DNA of 37,398 bases from Pseudomonadota bacterium (GCA_020160875.1 JAIUPE010000022.1:1-37398), one strand, 5' to 3'. Counted from the stretch's first letter, positions 25,669 through 34,799 are shown. The notes: generated by a model not told the origin, from the sequence alone. A program made the numbers and translations.

Positions 25669-28600
25669 GCCGGCGGAAGGGCGGCTTCCGCCCGCGCGCT
25701 CTTAACTGATCGATCGCTTCGAGCAGGTCCTTCTTCGAAACCGGCTTTTCCAGAAGCACCCAAGTCGGATCCAACGCGCGGGCGTCCTCAAGGTCGAGGT
25801 ATCCGCTGGTGACGATCACCGGTAAGTCGGGGCAGCGTTGCTGGATGATGCGCGCGAGCTGCGCGCCGTTCACGGGCTCGCTGAGCCGGAAATCGGTCAC
25901 CAGAAGGTCGAACGCCTTGCCGCTGTCGAGCAGCGCTATGGCCTCGGCGGTGGTCGCCGCTGCGCTCACGGACAGGCCCAAGGAGACGAGGCGCGCGCAT
26001 GTGGCCTCGCGCAAGTCGTTGTCGTCCTCGACAAGCAACACGTTCATCGACGGTCCTTTGCCGGGTTCATCCTGGGTTTCGACATCGTTATTGCGGCCCA
26101 AGGCTTGGGCGGCGGGGAATCGCAACGTGAAGGCTGTCCCGCCGTCGACCTTGCTGTCGACGAGGATCTCTCCGTTGGCATCCGTCACGAAGCCGTAGAC
26201 CATCGAAAGGCCCAACCCGGTTCCCTTGCCGGTCTCCTTTGTCGTGAAGAAGGGCTCAAAGACGTGCTGGGTCACGTCCGGCGGCATGCCGTGGCCGGTG
26301 TCCGACACGGTAATCGTCACCGTGTCCTGTTTCTGGCCCTGATGCACGATGCGCTCGACCTGGAATGTCAGTGTTCCACCCTCCGGCATCGCATCGCGTG
26401 CATTGATGGCCAGGTTGTACAGAGCGGTGTGGAATAGCGTCGCATCAACGAAAATGAACGCGTCTTCGCACATGAAGACGATCTCCACGGCGATATGTCC
26501 ACCTAACGTCCGCCGCAATACCGCGGACAATTCCTCAAGCGCGTGACGGACGTTGACGCTTTGGGGGTTGGCTTTCGAACGCCGCGAGAAAATCAGCAGC
26601 CGGCGTGTGAGATCTGCGCCGCGTTCGCAAGCGCGCAGGATAAGGCCGGTGCTCGCGCGTGTGTCCTGCGTGCGCCCGTTCTGATGATCGAGCACTTCGG
26701 CGCTTGCGGCGATGATGCCCAGAAGGTTGTTGAAATCGTGCGCGACGCCGCTCGCCATGCGTCCGAAAGCTTCCATCTTCTGCGATTCACGTAGATGGTT
26801 TTGCGTGGCTTTCAACTCTGTTACGTCCTGCAGGCACGCCAGCCATTCACCCATGGGGAAATCGGGCAGGCGGGCGAATGCGGCGATGGTCTCTCGTATC
26901 GAGCCGTCTTTTGCCATGATTTTCATTTCCATCGGCGGAGCGATTTCGTCGCCATGTACGTGGCTGGTGTGCGCGCTGCGCACCGTCTCCAACGCCGGCA
27001 TCGTTATGCCGGCGGGGAACATCTTTGCCTGCCACTGCGCGACCGTGCGGATTTCGTCCAGCTCGTATCCGAAGATGCGTGTGAAGGCATGATTGACGTG
27101 AATGATGTCGCGTTGGTTGTTGCTGATGATGTACGGAACCGGTGCCGCTTCGATAACCGACTGCAGCCGCAGGTCCAGCTTGCGTCTTTCAGTCAGGCTG
27201 CGCGCGATCTTCGATATGCCGACAACGATGCCTTTCGTGTCGCGAATGGGGGAGATCGTGAGCGCGACATCGATCTGTTCGCCGCTTTTGGCCACCCGCC
27301 GCGTTTCGAAGTTCGTGAACGAATGGCCGAGGCTCAATTCGTGGAAGAATTTATCTCCTTCGTCCGTCAGGTCGCGCGGGATGATTGTGCCGATCGGACG
27401 GCCGATCATTTCTTCGGCGGTATAGCCGTACAGCCGCTGGGCCGCGGCATTCCACGAAAGGACCATGCCCGACAGCGACACGCCGATAATTGCGTCGTCC
27501 GTGTTCTCGACGATGGCCCCGAGCGTGGCGAGGCGGTACGCCGCCTCCTTTTGCGCGGTGATGTCCCGGATATGGCCGACAATGCTGGTCACCTGGCCGT
27601 ACCGCACCTCGGGTTCGCCGCGCGTGAAAATCCAGCGCTTGTGGCCTTGTGTCGTTTCGATGGGCAGCTCGAAGGCCCAGGCTTCACGCGCGGTCTCCGC
27701 GCGCTCCAGAGCCTGCGCTAGCGCCGTCGTCACGAACCTTCCTGAATGCACGTAGGCTTCGATGCCGGCGTGATCGGTGGGATCGAGCCCCAGGATGAGG
27801 CAGCTCCCGGCCGTGAAGGTATATTTGCCGGTATCGAGATTGACGTTGAAACCGCCGACGACCCCGATTTCCTCGAGGCGGGTGAGTTTATTGACCACAG
27901 CGCGGGCTTCGTCGGAGGCGTCCTCGACGGCCGCACGTTGTTTGGCCAGGGCATCAAGCATTGTGTTGAACTGGCGCGCCACCTCGCGGATTTCCGGAGC
28001 GCCCGTATCGCGCGCGCGCGCCTGAAGATTGCCGCCGGCGACACGGGCTGCGGTCGCGGCGAGCGTCAACAGCGGGTTGGCGACGTTGCCGGAGACGCGC
28101 AGCAACGCCAGGACGAAGATCAGAGAACAGACCACCCCGATGCCGAGTTCCCAGGCTTGCCGGCGTTCCTGGGGGCCTAGCACGGCGGCTTCGGGAACCT
28201 TACTCATGATCAACCATCCCGACAGGGGCTCGGTCATGTAGGCGGCGAGGTACTCCGTGCCGTCTTTTTCGCGGCCGCGCAGGAAGCCTTCTTTGTTCAA
28301 CGGCAGTTTCGGGAGCAGGTCGCTGGAGGGCCGCCGGCCGACCCAGTCTTTGAGATCGGAAGAACGCATGGTGACGCGCAGGTCCCGATCCATGACCGTG
28401 ATTTCGGAGGCGTCCGGGAGATCGGTGAAGACTCGCCGGCTGTATTCCAGGAGATCCAGCGTCACGAATAGGACGGCGCGAATAGTGAGACCGTCGTCCC
28501 GCACCGGGAACGTCAACCCCACAACCCATTTTTGACTGCTCGGCCCGAATTCCGCGCCGGAAACGTAAAAGCCGTCTGATTTGACGGTCTGCGCGATCAA

Positions 28601-29008
28601 CGCCGTTTGGGTTTCGGGCAGCCGCCGCGCCGGGCTGAGGTTGGACGAGCAGATCGCCTCGCCGTTGAGGTCTCGCACCGTGATCGACGCGATTTCGCGG
28701 TGTACCGCCGCATAATCGCGCAGGAACGCCTCGCATGTGGGACGCTGCAATGCGCGGACCTGTGGTTGGCGGGCAAGTTCGCCGATGATCTCCCGGTAAT
28801 CGCGGAAAACGCCCCAAAGGTCGCGGGTGACCCCGCCGGCAACGATCTTCGAACGTTGCTCTGCGCTTTCGATGGCGTGGTTCCACTCGCTGTTGAAATG
28901 CCAGAAAAGGATTCCGAAGCCGGGCAGCATGGCGATCAGCGCGATCGTCAGCAGCTGCGCGCGAAGACCAAACCGGGGTTTCTGAAGCATGTGGTTTCCA
29001 ATGGGCAT
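25655..29008 (-). CDS. Hybrid sensor histidine kinase, Cache-HAMP-PAS(3)-HisKA-HATPase-REC
   Basis: The product has 1117 residues from ATG 29008; ATG 28990 (MLQKPRFG) is an alternative with GGAAA upstream. Membrane helix 1 (~20-38) and a second at ~293-310 bracket a periplasmic Cache-like domain (~40-290, with SITVRDLNGEAICSS and SEITVMDRDLRVTMRS). A HAMP-type segment (~310-370, NPLLTLAATAARVAGGNLQAR), three PAS domains (~385-490, 495-615, 620-735), HisKA with H757 in SGVAHDFNN, HATPase (NLAINARDAM, DTGHGMP, GTGLGLS) and a C-terminal receiver with D1039 in VTDFRLSEPVNG follow. It probably senses a small extracellular ligand. It is divergent from the first chemoreceptor gene and tail-to-tail with the 1352-residue kinase. 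It lacks the HATPase insertion found in the other two kinases. Confidence 0.93.
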   Translation of the reverse strand: MPIGNHMLQKPRFGLRAQLLTIALIAMLPGFGILFWHFNSEWNHAIESAEQRSKIVAGGVTRDLWGVFRDYREIIGELARQPQVRALQRPTCEAFLRDYAAVHREIASITVRDLNGEAICSSNLSPARRLPETQTALIAQTVKSDGFYVSGAEFGPSSQKWVVGLTFPVRDDGLTIRAVLFVTLDLLEYSRRVFTDLPDASEITVMDRDLRVTMRSSDLKDWVGRRPSSDLLPKLPLNKEGFLRGREKDGTEYLAAYMTEPLSGWLIMSKVPEAAVLGPQERRQAWELGIGVVCSLIFVLALLRVSGNVANPLLTLAATAARVAGGNLQARARDTGAPEIREVARQFNTMLDALAKQRAAVEDASDEARAVVNKLTRLEEIGVVGGFNVNLDTGKYTFTAGSCLILGLDPTDHAGIEAYVHSGRFVTTALAQALERAETAREAWAFELPIETTQGHKRWIFTRGEPEVRYGQVTSIVGHIRDITAQKEAAYRLATLGAIVENTDDAIIGVSLSGMVLSWNAAAQRLYGYTAEEMIGRPIGTIIPRDLTDEGDKFFHELSLGHSFTNFETRRVAKSGEQIDVALTISPIRDTKGIVVGISKIARSLTERRKLDLRLQSVIEAAPVPYIISNNQRDIIHVNHAFTRIFGYELDEIRTVAQWQAKMFPAGITMPALETVRSAHTSHVHGDEIAPPMEMKIMAKDGSIRETIAAFARLPDFPMGEWLACLQDVTELKATQNHLRESQKMEAFGRMASGVAHDFNNLLGIIAASAEVLDHQNGRTQDTRASTGLILRACERGADLTRRLLIFSRRSKANPQSVNVRHALEELSAVLRRTLGGHIAVEIVFMCEDAFIFVDATLFHTALYNLAINARDAMPEGGTLTFQVERIVHQGQKQDTVTITVSDTGHGMPPDVTQHVFEPFFTTKETGKGTGLGLSMVYGFVTDANGEILVDSKVDGGTAFTLRFPAAQALGRNNDVETQDEPGKGPSMNVLLVEDDNDLREATCARLVSLGLSVSAAATTAEAIALLDSGKAFDLLVTDFRLSEPVNGAQLARIIQQRCPDLPVIVTSGYLDLEDARALDPTWVLLEKPVSKKDLLEAIDQLRARGRKPPFRRLNHR

Positions 29009-29071
29009 TGAGGGCCGGTTGCGCGGGCGCCAGGGCAGATCCGCCGTACGTGCGGCCTAAACACGGTTGTA

Positions 29072-29100
29072 ATTTTAAGAGGATGCCGCGCGGCGTCGAA
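29072..29100 (-). promoter_or_regulatory. Candidate sigma-70 promoter of the 1117-residue hybrid kinase gene
   Basis: Read on the minus strand: TTCGAC (29095-29100), 17-nt spacer, TAAAAT (29072-29077). The predicted leader to ATG 29008 is about 57 nt. The TAATAC box on the same strand starts 37 nt upstream of the -35 element. The match is by eye. Confidence 0.45.
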
Positions 29101-29129
29101 TGGGTGTGAAGGATGGCGGCACGGCGAAA

Positions 29130-29140
29130 AAGTATTAGAA
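29130..29140 (-). promoter_or_regulatory. TAATAC box upstream of the 1117-residue kinase gene (copy E)
   Basis: On the minus strand the sequence reads TTCTAATACTT (TAATAC 29132-29137), followed by TTTCGCCG. It is identical over TTCTAATACTTTT to copy B at 31519-31531. It lies about 125 nt upstream of the start codon, on the coding strand of this gene, and is separate from copy D, which serves the divergent chemoreceptor gene. Confidence 0.45.
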
Positions 29141-29218
29141 CCGCGCGTCCGGACCGGGCTTTTAAACCTGTGCTCGAAAAAATCTCGAGGCTGCTCTACG
29201 CAAGGTGTCTTTGGGACG

Positions 29219-29242
29219 CCTTTAATACCTTCGCATAAGCCG
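29219..29242 (+). promoter_or_regulatory. TAATAC box upstream of the first chemoreceptor gene (copy D)
   Basis: The sequence around 29219-29242 contains TTTAATACCTTCGCATAAG with TAATAC at 29223-29228, about 160 nt before the start codon. It shares TAATACCTTCG with copy C upstream of the second chemoreceptor gene. Confidence 0.4.
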
Positions 29243-29384
29243 GCTTGTCACAAAGCCTTAAACCTCCTCCCTCGCGCTTAACCCGTCCGCGCCCGGGCTT
29301 TTCCGCCCGTGTCTTTCTATGGTCCTGGCAACTTCGGAGCGCCCCGCTCCGGGGAAAAGGTAGACCACGAGAAGGATTTCCCCC

Positions 29385-31379
29385 ATGAGTCTCGCTCACG
29401 TAGAACCCGCGCAAGCGGGCCTCTTTAAACGTCTCAGCATTGGCCGCCAGCTTGGCGCCATCGGCTTGATCGTCCTCTGCGGCTTAGGTGTATTGGCCGC
29501 CGCGGGTATCGGGTCAAATGTCCTCGCCATCAAAAGCAATGATGAGCAGGCTGTCCTGATGAGCAGCCGCGACCTTGCGATTTCAACCAAGTTCGGATTC
29601 GCGAGTGCGCGTATAGAGTCGAAAAGCTTCCTCGTCGCGAGCAAGCCTGAAACACTGAAACGCTTTGAAAGCGCCGCGGACGAAGCCGCGAAGTCGGCCG
29701 GCAGTCTTGAAGCGGCCTTCTCGAACCCCGAAGCGAAGCGCCTGGCGAAGGAATTCGGCATCGAGTTTGCCGGCTATCTGAAGGCTTTCGAGAAAATCGC
29801 GGATCTGTCGCAGACCGTCGGCCTTACGGTCGACGAGGGTCTCATGATTAAAATGCGCAATGATGCAAAGGCCATCGAAGCGATTGTCGCGGCGGCGCAT
29901 CGGGACGACATCATCGTTGCAATCCTTCAGGTGCGCCGCGAGGAGAAGGATTTCATCGCCCGCCTGACCAAGGAATATGTTGACGAGCACCGCGCGCGCG
30001 CGGCCGATTTCCGCAAAGCCGTGGCGGCGACGGCCCTTTCACCGGAACAGAAGGCGCGCGTAAATGCCCTGTTCAATGACTACGTCGCCAGCTTTGAAGC
30101 CCTGGCCGCCGCCAAGCTCGCTATCGTCGAGGCGACGGCGGATATGGATGCGCAGTATGCCAAGGCGCAACCGTTACTGGATCAGATCGTCGCGCTCGTC
30201 GAGAAAGACGTCGGCGTCGCCATGGAAGAGCAGTCCGGCATAATGTCGACGGCTTCGGTCGTCATGATCGTCGCGACGGTGGTGGTCATCGGCTTGACGA
30301 TCGCGGTGCTGCTGTTGGTCGGCCGCGCGATCAGCCGTCCGGTCCAGAACATGACCGATGCGATGAGCCGCCTTGCGGATGGCGATAAGTCGGTTGCGAT
30401 CCCGGGCACCGAGTACCGCAATGAAATCGGCGCCATGGCCGCCGCGGTGCAGGTGTTCAAGAACAACATGATCAAGGCGGACGAACTTGCCGCCGCGCAG
30501 GAGGCGGCCCGCAAGGCCAAGGAACTGCGCGCCGAACAGGTCTCCGCGCGCACGCGTCAGTTTGACAACGTCGTGCGCCTGTCGCTTGGCACCGTCGGTT
30601 CGGCCAGCAAGCAGATGGAGGCCTCGGCCTCCACCATGCAGGCGGTCGCCGAAGAGACCAATGCACAGTCCGCCGCCGTTGCCGCGGCCTCCGAGCAAGC
30701 GTCGTCGAACGTGCAGACCGTCGCCGCCGCGACCGAAGAGCTGACCAGCTCGATCAAGGAAATCGGCCGCCAGGTGACGCAGTCGTCGCAGGTTGCCGCC
30801 AAAGCCGTGGATGAAGCCAACAAGGAGAAGGACATGGTGCGCGGTCTCGATGACTCGGCCCAGAAGATCGGCCAGGTTGTCGCGCTCATCACCGCGATCG
30901 CCGAGCAGACCAATCTCCTCGCCCTCAACGCCACCATCGAAGCGGCGCGCGCGGGTGAAGCGGGTAAGGGCTTCGCGGTTGTGGCCTCGGAAGTGAAGAA
31001 CCTCGCCAACCAGACCGCCAAGGCCACCGAAGAGATCGCCGCGCAGATCAACGGCATCCAGGGCGCTACCAAGTCGTCCGTGGGCGCGATCGAGAACATC
31101 TTCCAGACCATCGGCCAGATCGACCAGATCGCGACCACCATCGCCTCGGCCATCGAAGAACAGACGGCCGCGACGGCGGAGATCGCCCGCAACGTCGAAC
31201 AGGCCGCCGCCGGTACGCAGGAAGTCTCGAGCAATATCACCGGTGTCACCAAAGCCGCCGGCGAAACGGGCCAAGTCTCTTCCCAGGTGCTCGAAGCGGC
31301 CAAGGAACTTGCCGCTCAGTCCGAAAGCCTGCGCAAGGAAGTCGACGGTTTCCTCGCGGACATCAAGGACGCCGCGTAA
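29385..31379 (+). CDS. Methyl-accepting chemotaxis protein, HBM-type sensor domain
   Basis: The 664-residue transmembrane chemoreceptor starts at ATG 29385 after GAGAAGGA. Membrane helix 1 (~25-45) and helix 2 (~290-312) flank a periplasmic all-helical region with the HBM-type block [11 protein letters not shown] and a later [13 protein letters not shown] domain (~313-365, [25 protein letters not shown]), a linker helix ([16 protein letters not shown]), then the signalling domain follow. The tip is canonical: [26 protein letters not shown] with SEVKNLA after it. HBM domains in other receptors bind small organic acids; the ligand here is unknown. No C-terminal CheR/CheB tether pentapeptide is seen (ends FLADIKDAA). 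A central segment is nearly identical in DNA to the other receptor in this window. Confidence 0.95.
   Translation: MSLAHVEPAQAGLFKRLSIGRQLGAIGLIVLCGLGVLAAAGIGSNVLAIKSNDEQAVLMSSRDLAISTKFGFASARIESKSFLVASKPETLKRFESAADEAAKSAGSLEAAFSNPEAKRLAKEFGIEFAGYLKAFEKIADLSQTVGLTVDEGLMIKMRNDAKAIEAIVAAAHRDDIIVAILQVRREEKDFIARLTKEYVDEHRARAADFRKAVAATALSPEQKARVNALFNDYVASFEALAAAKLAIVEATADMDAQYAKAQPLLDQIVALVEKDVGVAMEEQSGIMSTASVVMIVATVVVIGLTIAVLLLVGRAISRPVQNMTDAMSRLADGDKSVAIPGTEYRNEIGAMAAAVQVFKNNMIKADELAAAQEAARKAKELRAEQVSARTRQFDNVVRLSLGTVGSASKQMEASASTMQAVAEETNAQSAAVAAASEQASSNVQTVAAATEELTSSIKEIGRQVTQSSQVAAKAVDEANKEKDMVRGLDDSAQKIGQVVALITAIAEQTNLLALNATIEAARAGEAGKGFAVVASEVKNLANQTAKATEEIAAQINGIQGATKSSVGAIENIFQTIGQIDQIATTIASAIEEQTAATAEIARNVEQAAAGTQEVSSNITGVTKAAGETGQVSSQVLEAAKELAAQSESLRKEVDGFLADIKDAA
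30423..30894 (+). repeat. Paralogous near-identical DNA tract in receptor 1 (partner of 35712-36183)
   Basis: This 472-bp in-frame segment covers the HAMP end, linker and descending half of the signalling domain, and aligns without gaps to 35712-36183. The first 119 bp differ at only 3 positions, and long further stretches are identical (for example the DNA for [13 protein letters not shown]). Flanking DNA on both sides differs strongly. This pattern fits recent gene conversion. Confidence 0.8.
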
Positions 31380-31391
31380 GCATATCGCGGT

Positions 31392-31419
31392 CCGTCTCCT
31401 CTCTTTTGGGAGGAGACGG
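31392..31419 (+). terminator. Stem-loop downstream of the first chemoreceptor gene
   Basis: A 10-bp perfect stem CCGTCTCCTC/GAGGAGACGG (31392-31401, 31410-31419) with an 8-nt loop lies 12 nt after the receptor stop. No T-run follows, so it may protect the 3' end or act with Rho and is not a classic intrinsic terminator. Confidence 0.45.
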
Positions 31420-31518
31420 GCGGCGGCGGCGATGCCGCGAACCCTTCAAGGAGCGCGGACAGTACGCAACAGCGCCATGGCGGCGGAATTCACGCGCGTC
31501 GGCGGCCCGATCCTTCGG

Positions 31519-31538
31519 TTCTAATACTTTTGGTTAGG
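31519..31538 (+). promoter_or_regulatory. TAATAC box upstream of the 1008-residue kinase gene (copy B)
   Basis: TTCTAATACTTTTGGTTAGG, with TAATAC at 31522-31527, lies 39 nt upstream of a -35-like CTGACT (31561). This spacing is close to that of copy E (37 nt). It shares TTCTAATAC and GGTTA with copy A before cheY. Confidence 0.45.
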
Positions 31539-31560
31539 GTACCCCCCAACTTCTCCCCCG

Positions 31561-31589
31561 CTGACTTCATCGGCGCCGGTCTCTAGTCT
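31561..31589 (+). promoter_or_regulatory. Candidate sigma-70 promoter of the 1008-residue kinase gene
   Basis: CTGACT (31561-31566), 17-nt spacer, TAGTCT (31584-31589). The same -35 hexamer and spacing occur upstream of the second chemoreceptor gene. Visual match only. Confidence 0.4.
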
Positions 31590-31775
31590 AGCCCCCGCTT
31601 GCAGCGGCGCGGCGCGCTTGCCGCAAGCTAAGGGCGTGCGTCGCGGCGAGGCAAACGCGCGCCGTTGACGGTCGCATTTTGTCTCACGAATTCTTGCGTC
31701 GGCGGAAAGGGCCATGGCTTCGCGGCCAATGGCAAATGGCGATGACCTCTACACACACCTAAGGGAGGTTCAGTG

Positions 31776-34700
31776 ATGCAGGGTCGCGGCGCGTCCCGGC
31801 AAGCGGCGAGTCTCTGGTTGGACAACCAGGGACTGGTCCTGCTTTTGGTGGCTGTGGTGCCTTACCTGCTGACGAATGTGATGCAGTCGATGCGCGGCCT
31901 TGCCATCGTTGTGACGTCCGTCGGCATCCTCCCCGGTGTTTGGGGCGCGGCCGAATGGGTCCTGACCCGCCAGCGCAGTCCTCATACGCGCCCGGCCTCC
32001 ACACTCTTCCTTGCGGCCGCCGTCTGCTATTTGTTCGGCGTCGGCAACTATGCCGTCCTCGAGGTTGCGCGGGTTTCCACGAAGTATCCCAGCGCGGCCG
32101 ACGTCTTCTTCCTGCTTGTGCCTGTCTTCCTGGTGGCGGGGTTGTTTTGGATCCGTCCGCACGGCGCGCGCGCCGGTTATGGGCTTTTGCATGGGGCGAA
32201 TCTGACGCTGGTTGCGGCGGCCACGGCGATTCTTGCCGTCGTCAGTATCGCGCCCTTGCTGGCGCACGCAGACGAATCGTTCGTCTATCTCGCGACCACG
32301 ATGGCCTATTGGGTGGTGTCCTTCGCCGCGGCGGGCTTCGCGGTGTTGGTGCTTTCCAGCTTCAAGTGGCGCGAGGAAGCGCCCGTCATCCTCCTGCTCG
32401 CCGCCACCCTGGTCGTATTCACGGTCGGCGTCATTCCCTACACGTTCGACCTCATCGACAAAGCCTACCAGGCAGGCGCTTGGTACGAGACTTTCTGGTA
32501 CATCACACCCTGCATTCTCGCGCTTGCGGCGCGCGCGCATCGCCGGGTGCTGGCGCCGGCCCGAACGGTGTCCGGCATCGCGCTGCGCTCGCCGCGTGCG
32601 CTACCAAGCATGATCATGGCCGCGACGATCTTCGCCCTCGGCGTCAGTGTCGCGAATACCATCGATGGCCTCCCCGGCGGCGTCGTCCTGATCGCTTCCA
32701 TTTTTGCGGCCATCGCCGTGAGCCTGCGCGAGCGCGCCATCAAACGTATCGAGGACAATCTCGAGGACAGATTGCATACGGCATTGCAGCACGCGCGCAC
32801 CAACGAAGCGCGCTTCAAGCATTTTGCCCTGTCGTCGTCGGACTTCTTCATCGAGACGGACGCGAACTTCGTGATCTCGCGCCTGGCCTCGGCGGATGAC
32901 AGTGTACCTGCCGTGCAACCCGAATGGCTTGTCGGACGCAACCTGCTTGCGCACGGCATGGAAGGCGCGCTCGCGTTTGACCCCCCGCTCGAACGGGTGA
33001 GGCGCGCGTTGACGGCTCACGAGCACTTCAAGGATTTCGGCTACGACTTCGTCGGCCCGAACGGGCGGCGCCTGTGGCGCCGTTACAGCGGTACGCCGTT
33101 CTTCGACGCGAGTTTCCAGTTTCTCGGTTACCGCATCGCGATTCGCGATGTAACCGCGCAGCGCGAACTCCAGCTGGAAAGTGAAAGCCGGGCGGCCGAA
33201 CTCGCGCGCGTGGTCCGCGCGCTCGACTCGGTGCTCGAGGCCATCGTCATTCTCGATGCGCATGATCGCATCGTCTATCTCAACGCCGCGACCACGGGCC
33301 TTGGCCATGCGCCGGATACGCCGGGCGGATTGGGGGGCGCCCTCCATGACGCGTTCCCGGCGCTTGCCCTCCAGCACCCCGGGCTGATCGAGGAAATCAG
33401 GCGCGATCTTGCCCGCCTGGGCGCGTGGCAGCGTGAAGTGCAGATCGTGCTCCCTGGCCGCGGCGAAGCATGTTTCGATTTCCGGGCCGCCGCTCTTGCG
33501 GATGGGGGCATGATCCTCGCCGCGCCCGACATCACCGAACGCAAACACCGCGAACGCAGTGAAAGCATTCTCACGCAAAGGCTCGCGGAGGCCCAGAAAA
33601 ACGAGGCCATCGGTAAACTCGCCGGCTCCATCGCGCATGATTTCAACAACATTATCGCCGCGATCAAGTCCTTTGCCGAGCTCATCGTCCATGATCTTCC
33701 GGCCGACGACATCGACCGGAATTTCGCGGTACGCATCGTCGGCGCCAGCGACCGGGCCGCGGAGCTGGTCAGGCAAATCCTTCTCTTTGCGCGCGCGGGC
33801 AATGCCGAGAAGCGCCCGACCTCGTTGAAAGCGGTGCTGGACGAGCTGCAAAGCACGCTGATGCGGAGCTTGCCGCGCGACGTCAGCTTCGTCGCCGAAC
33901 CCCCGGAGACCGATGCCGTCATTGAGGGCAACGCGGCCCAGCTCCTGCGCGTGTTCATGAATCTCTGCGTCAATGCCGCGGATGCGGCCGCGGTCTCGGG
34001 CCGCGAGGTACGGGTGGAATGTCACCGTGTGGTGCCGCAGCCCAAGGACGTCGAGGATTTTCTCTCCGGCTGGGTTGAGCTGCCGCAAGAATCCGGCGGT
34101 CACGGCGCAACCGTATATCGGTATGTCTCGAACCCGCCTTTGCCCGGAAAGGCCTACTACCGCGTGACCGTGCTTGATACCGGCGCGGGGATTCCCGTCA
34201 GCGTGCAGCCGCGTCTGTTCGAGCCGTTCTTCACCACCAAGGAGAATACCAAGGGCACCGGTCTTGGGCTCCCCGTCGTGAAAAGCATCGTCGATGCGCA
34301 CGGCGCCGGGATCGTCATCGTGACCTCGCAAAGCTTCGGCACGGCGTTCAATATCTATTTTCCGGCGTCGCCGGCGGTTTTGCCTGAAGCTGTCCTCGCG
34401 CCGAAGGACGTCAAACCCGCCGCCGGATCGGCGAACGTCCTCGTGGTGGACGACGAGGTCGACGTCGCCGACGGCCTGGCGTTCGCGCTCCAGCGGGTCG
34501 GCTATCAGGCGGCGCCGGTTTATGGACCCGAGCAGGCCCTGAAGGCGATTCGCGAGAACCCGAAGGCCTGGGACATCGTGGTGACGGATCAGGTGATGCC
34601 GGCGATGAAGGGGCTTCAGCTCATTCCGCGGCTGAAAGAACTGAACGGCGATCTCGATATCATCCTGTGTACTGGCTTCAGCGATTCCGCCACGGAACAA

Positions 34701-34799
34701 CGGGCGCTCGAGGCCGGCGCTGCGGCGTTTTTCTTCAAGCCCGTTGCCTCGGACGTCATCACCGAAACCATTCGCCGCTTGCGGCGCGATCGCGCGTAG
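31776..34799 (+). CDS. Hybrid sensor histidine kinase with multi-pass membrane sensor, two PAS domains and receiver
   Basis: From ATG 31776 the product is 1007 residues; the adjacent GTG 31773 is in frame, but AAGGGAGG spacing favours the ATG. Residues ~15-318 form about ten hydrophobic helices (a MASE/MHYT-like integral sensor) with a loop motif YPSAADVFFLL (104-114). I recall similar motifs in membrane sensors of some GGDEF proteins. Two PAS domains (~345-460 and ~472-585) follow, then HisKA with H621 in GSIAHDFNN, HATPase (NLCVNAADA, DTGAGI, GTGLGL) with an unusual ~40-residue insertion before the D-box, and a receiver with D938 in VTDQVMPAMKG. The PAS-HisKA-HATPase-REC backbone is paralogous to the 1352-residue kinase. 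The membrane-embedded input suggests sensing within the bilayer or of membrane energy state, which is inference. Confidence 0.92.
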   Translation: MQGRGASRQAASLWLDNQGLVLLLVAVVPYLLTNVMQSMRGLAIVVTSVGILPGVWGAAEWVLTRQRSPHTRPASTLFLAAAVCYLFGVGNYAVLEVARVSTKYPSAADVFFLLVPVFLVAGLFWIRPHGARAGYGLLHGANLTLVAAATAILAVVSIAPLLAHADESFVYLATTMAYWVVSFAAAGFAVLVLSSFKWREEAPVILLLAATLVVFTVGVIPYTFDLIDKAYQAGAWYETFWYITPCILALAARAHRRVLAPARTVSGIALRSPRALPSMIMAATIFALGVSVANTIDGLPGGVVLIASIFAAIAVSLRERAIKRIEDNLEDRLHTALQHARTNEARFKHFALSSSDFFIETDANFVISRLASADDSVPAVQPEWLVGRNLLAHGMEGALAFDPPLERVRRALTAHEHFKDFGYDFVGPNGRRLWRRYSGTPFFDASFQFLGYRIAIRDVTAQRELQLESESRAAELARVVRALDSVLEAIVILDAHDRIVYLNAATTGLGHAPDTPGGLGGALHDAFPALALQHPGLIEEIRRDLARLGAWQREVQIVLPGRGEACFDFRAAALADGGMILAAPDITERKHRERSESILTQRLAEAQKNEAIGKLAGSIAHDFNNIIAAIKSFAELIVHDLPADDIDRNFAVRIVGASDRAAELVRQILLFARAGNAEKRPTSLKAVLDELQSTLMRSLPRDVSFVAEPPETDAVIEGNAAQLLRVFMNLCVNAADAAAVSGREVRVECHRVVPQPKDVEDFLSGWVELPQESGGHGATVYRYVSNPPLPGKAYYRVTVLDTGAGIPVSVQPRLFEPFFTTKENTKGTGLGLPVVKSIVDAHGAGIVIVTSQSFGTAFNIYFPASPAVLPEAVLAPKDVKPAAGSANVLVVDDEVDVADGLAFALQRVGYQAAPVYGPEQALKAIRENPKAWDIVVTDQVMPAMKGLQLIPRLKELNGDLDIILCTGFSDSATEQRALEAGAAAFFFKPVASDVITETIRRLRRDRA

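Larger units (their letters stand above)
29009..29384. promoter_or_regulatory. 376-nt divergent control region between hybrid kinase and chemoreceptor genes
   Basis: No gene is seen here. On the minus strand a sigma-70-like promoter for the kinase is visible: TTCGAC (29095-29100) and TAAAAT (29072-29077) with a 17-nt spacer. A TAATAC box lies upstream of it (29132-29137, minus). On the plus strand another TAATAC box (29223-29228) precedes the chemoreceptor gene, with TATGGT (29318-29323) as a possible -10 but no clear -35. A short hairpin (GGTGTC/GACGCC, about 29204-29220) abuts the second box. TTAAACC and TTAACC elements occur at 29162-29168 and 29268-29284. The chemoreceptor has a ribosome site GAGAAGGA near 29370. 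Confidence 0.5.
31380..31775 (+). promoter_or_regulatory. 396-nt intergenic region before the 1008-residue kinase gene
   Basis: No gene is supported here. It holds a 10-bp stem-loop at 31392-31419 downstream of the receptor gene, a TAATAC box (31522-31527), a C-rich stretch CAACTTCTCCCCC (from 31547) shared with the region before the second receptor gene, and a sigma-70-like promoter CTGACT (31561-31566) and TAGTCT (31584-31589) with 17-nt spacing. The predicted leader is long (about 180 nt) and GC-rich with inverted repeats (GCTTGC...GCAAGC, about 31598-31630). A strong ribosome site AAGGGAGG (31760-31767) precedes ATG 31776. Confidence 0.5.

Noticed and set aside
29180..29275. A cyclic-di-GMP riboswitch ahead of the first receptor gene, suggested by GGGACGCC and CAAAGCC
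   Set aside because: The order and spacing of conserved blocks do not match the GEMM consensus and no supporting P1 stem or A-rich core could be drawn.
29161..29290. Possible CtrA sites (TTAA-N7-TTAAC) and a sigma-28 flagellar promoter
   Set aside because: TTAAACC and TTAACC elements are present, but the spacing does not fit CtrA and no GCCGATAA-like -10 follows a TAAA at 15 nt.
32601..34700. A 699-residue minus-strand open frame opposite the 1008-residue kinase gene
   Set aside because: The opposite strand encodes recognisable PAS, HisKA, HATPase and receiver domains. The antisense frame has the Arg/His-rich composition of a codon-bias shadow.
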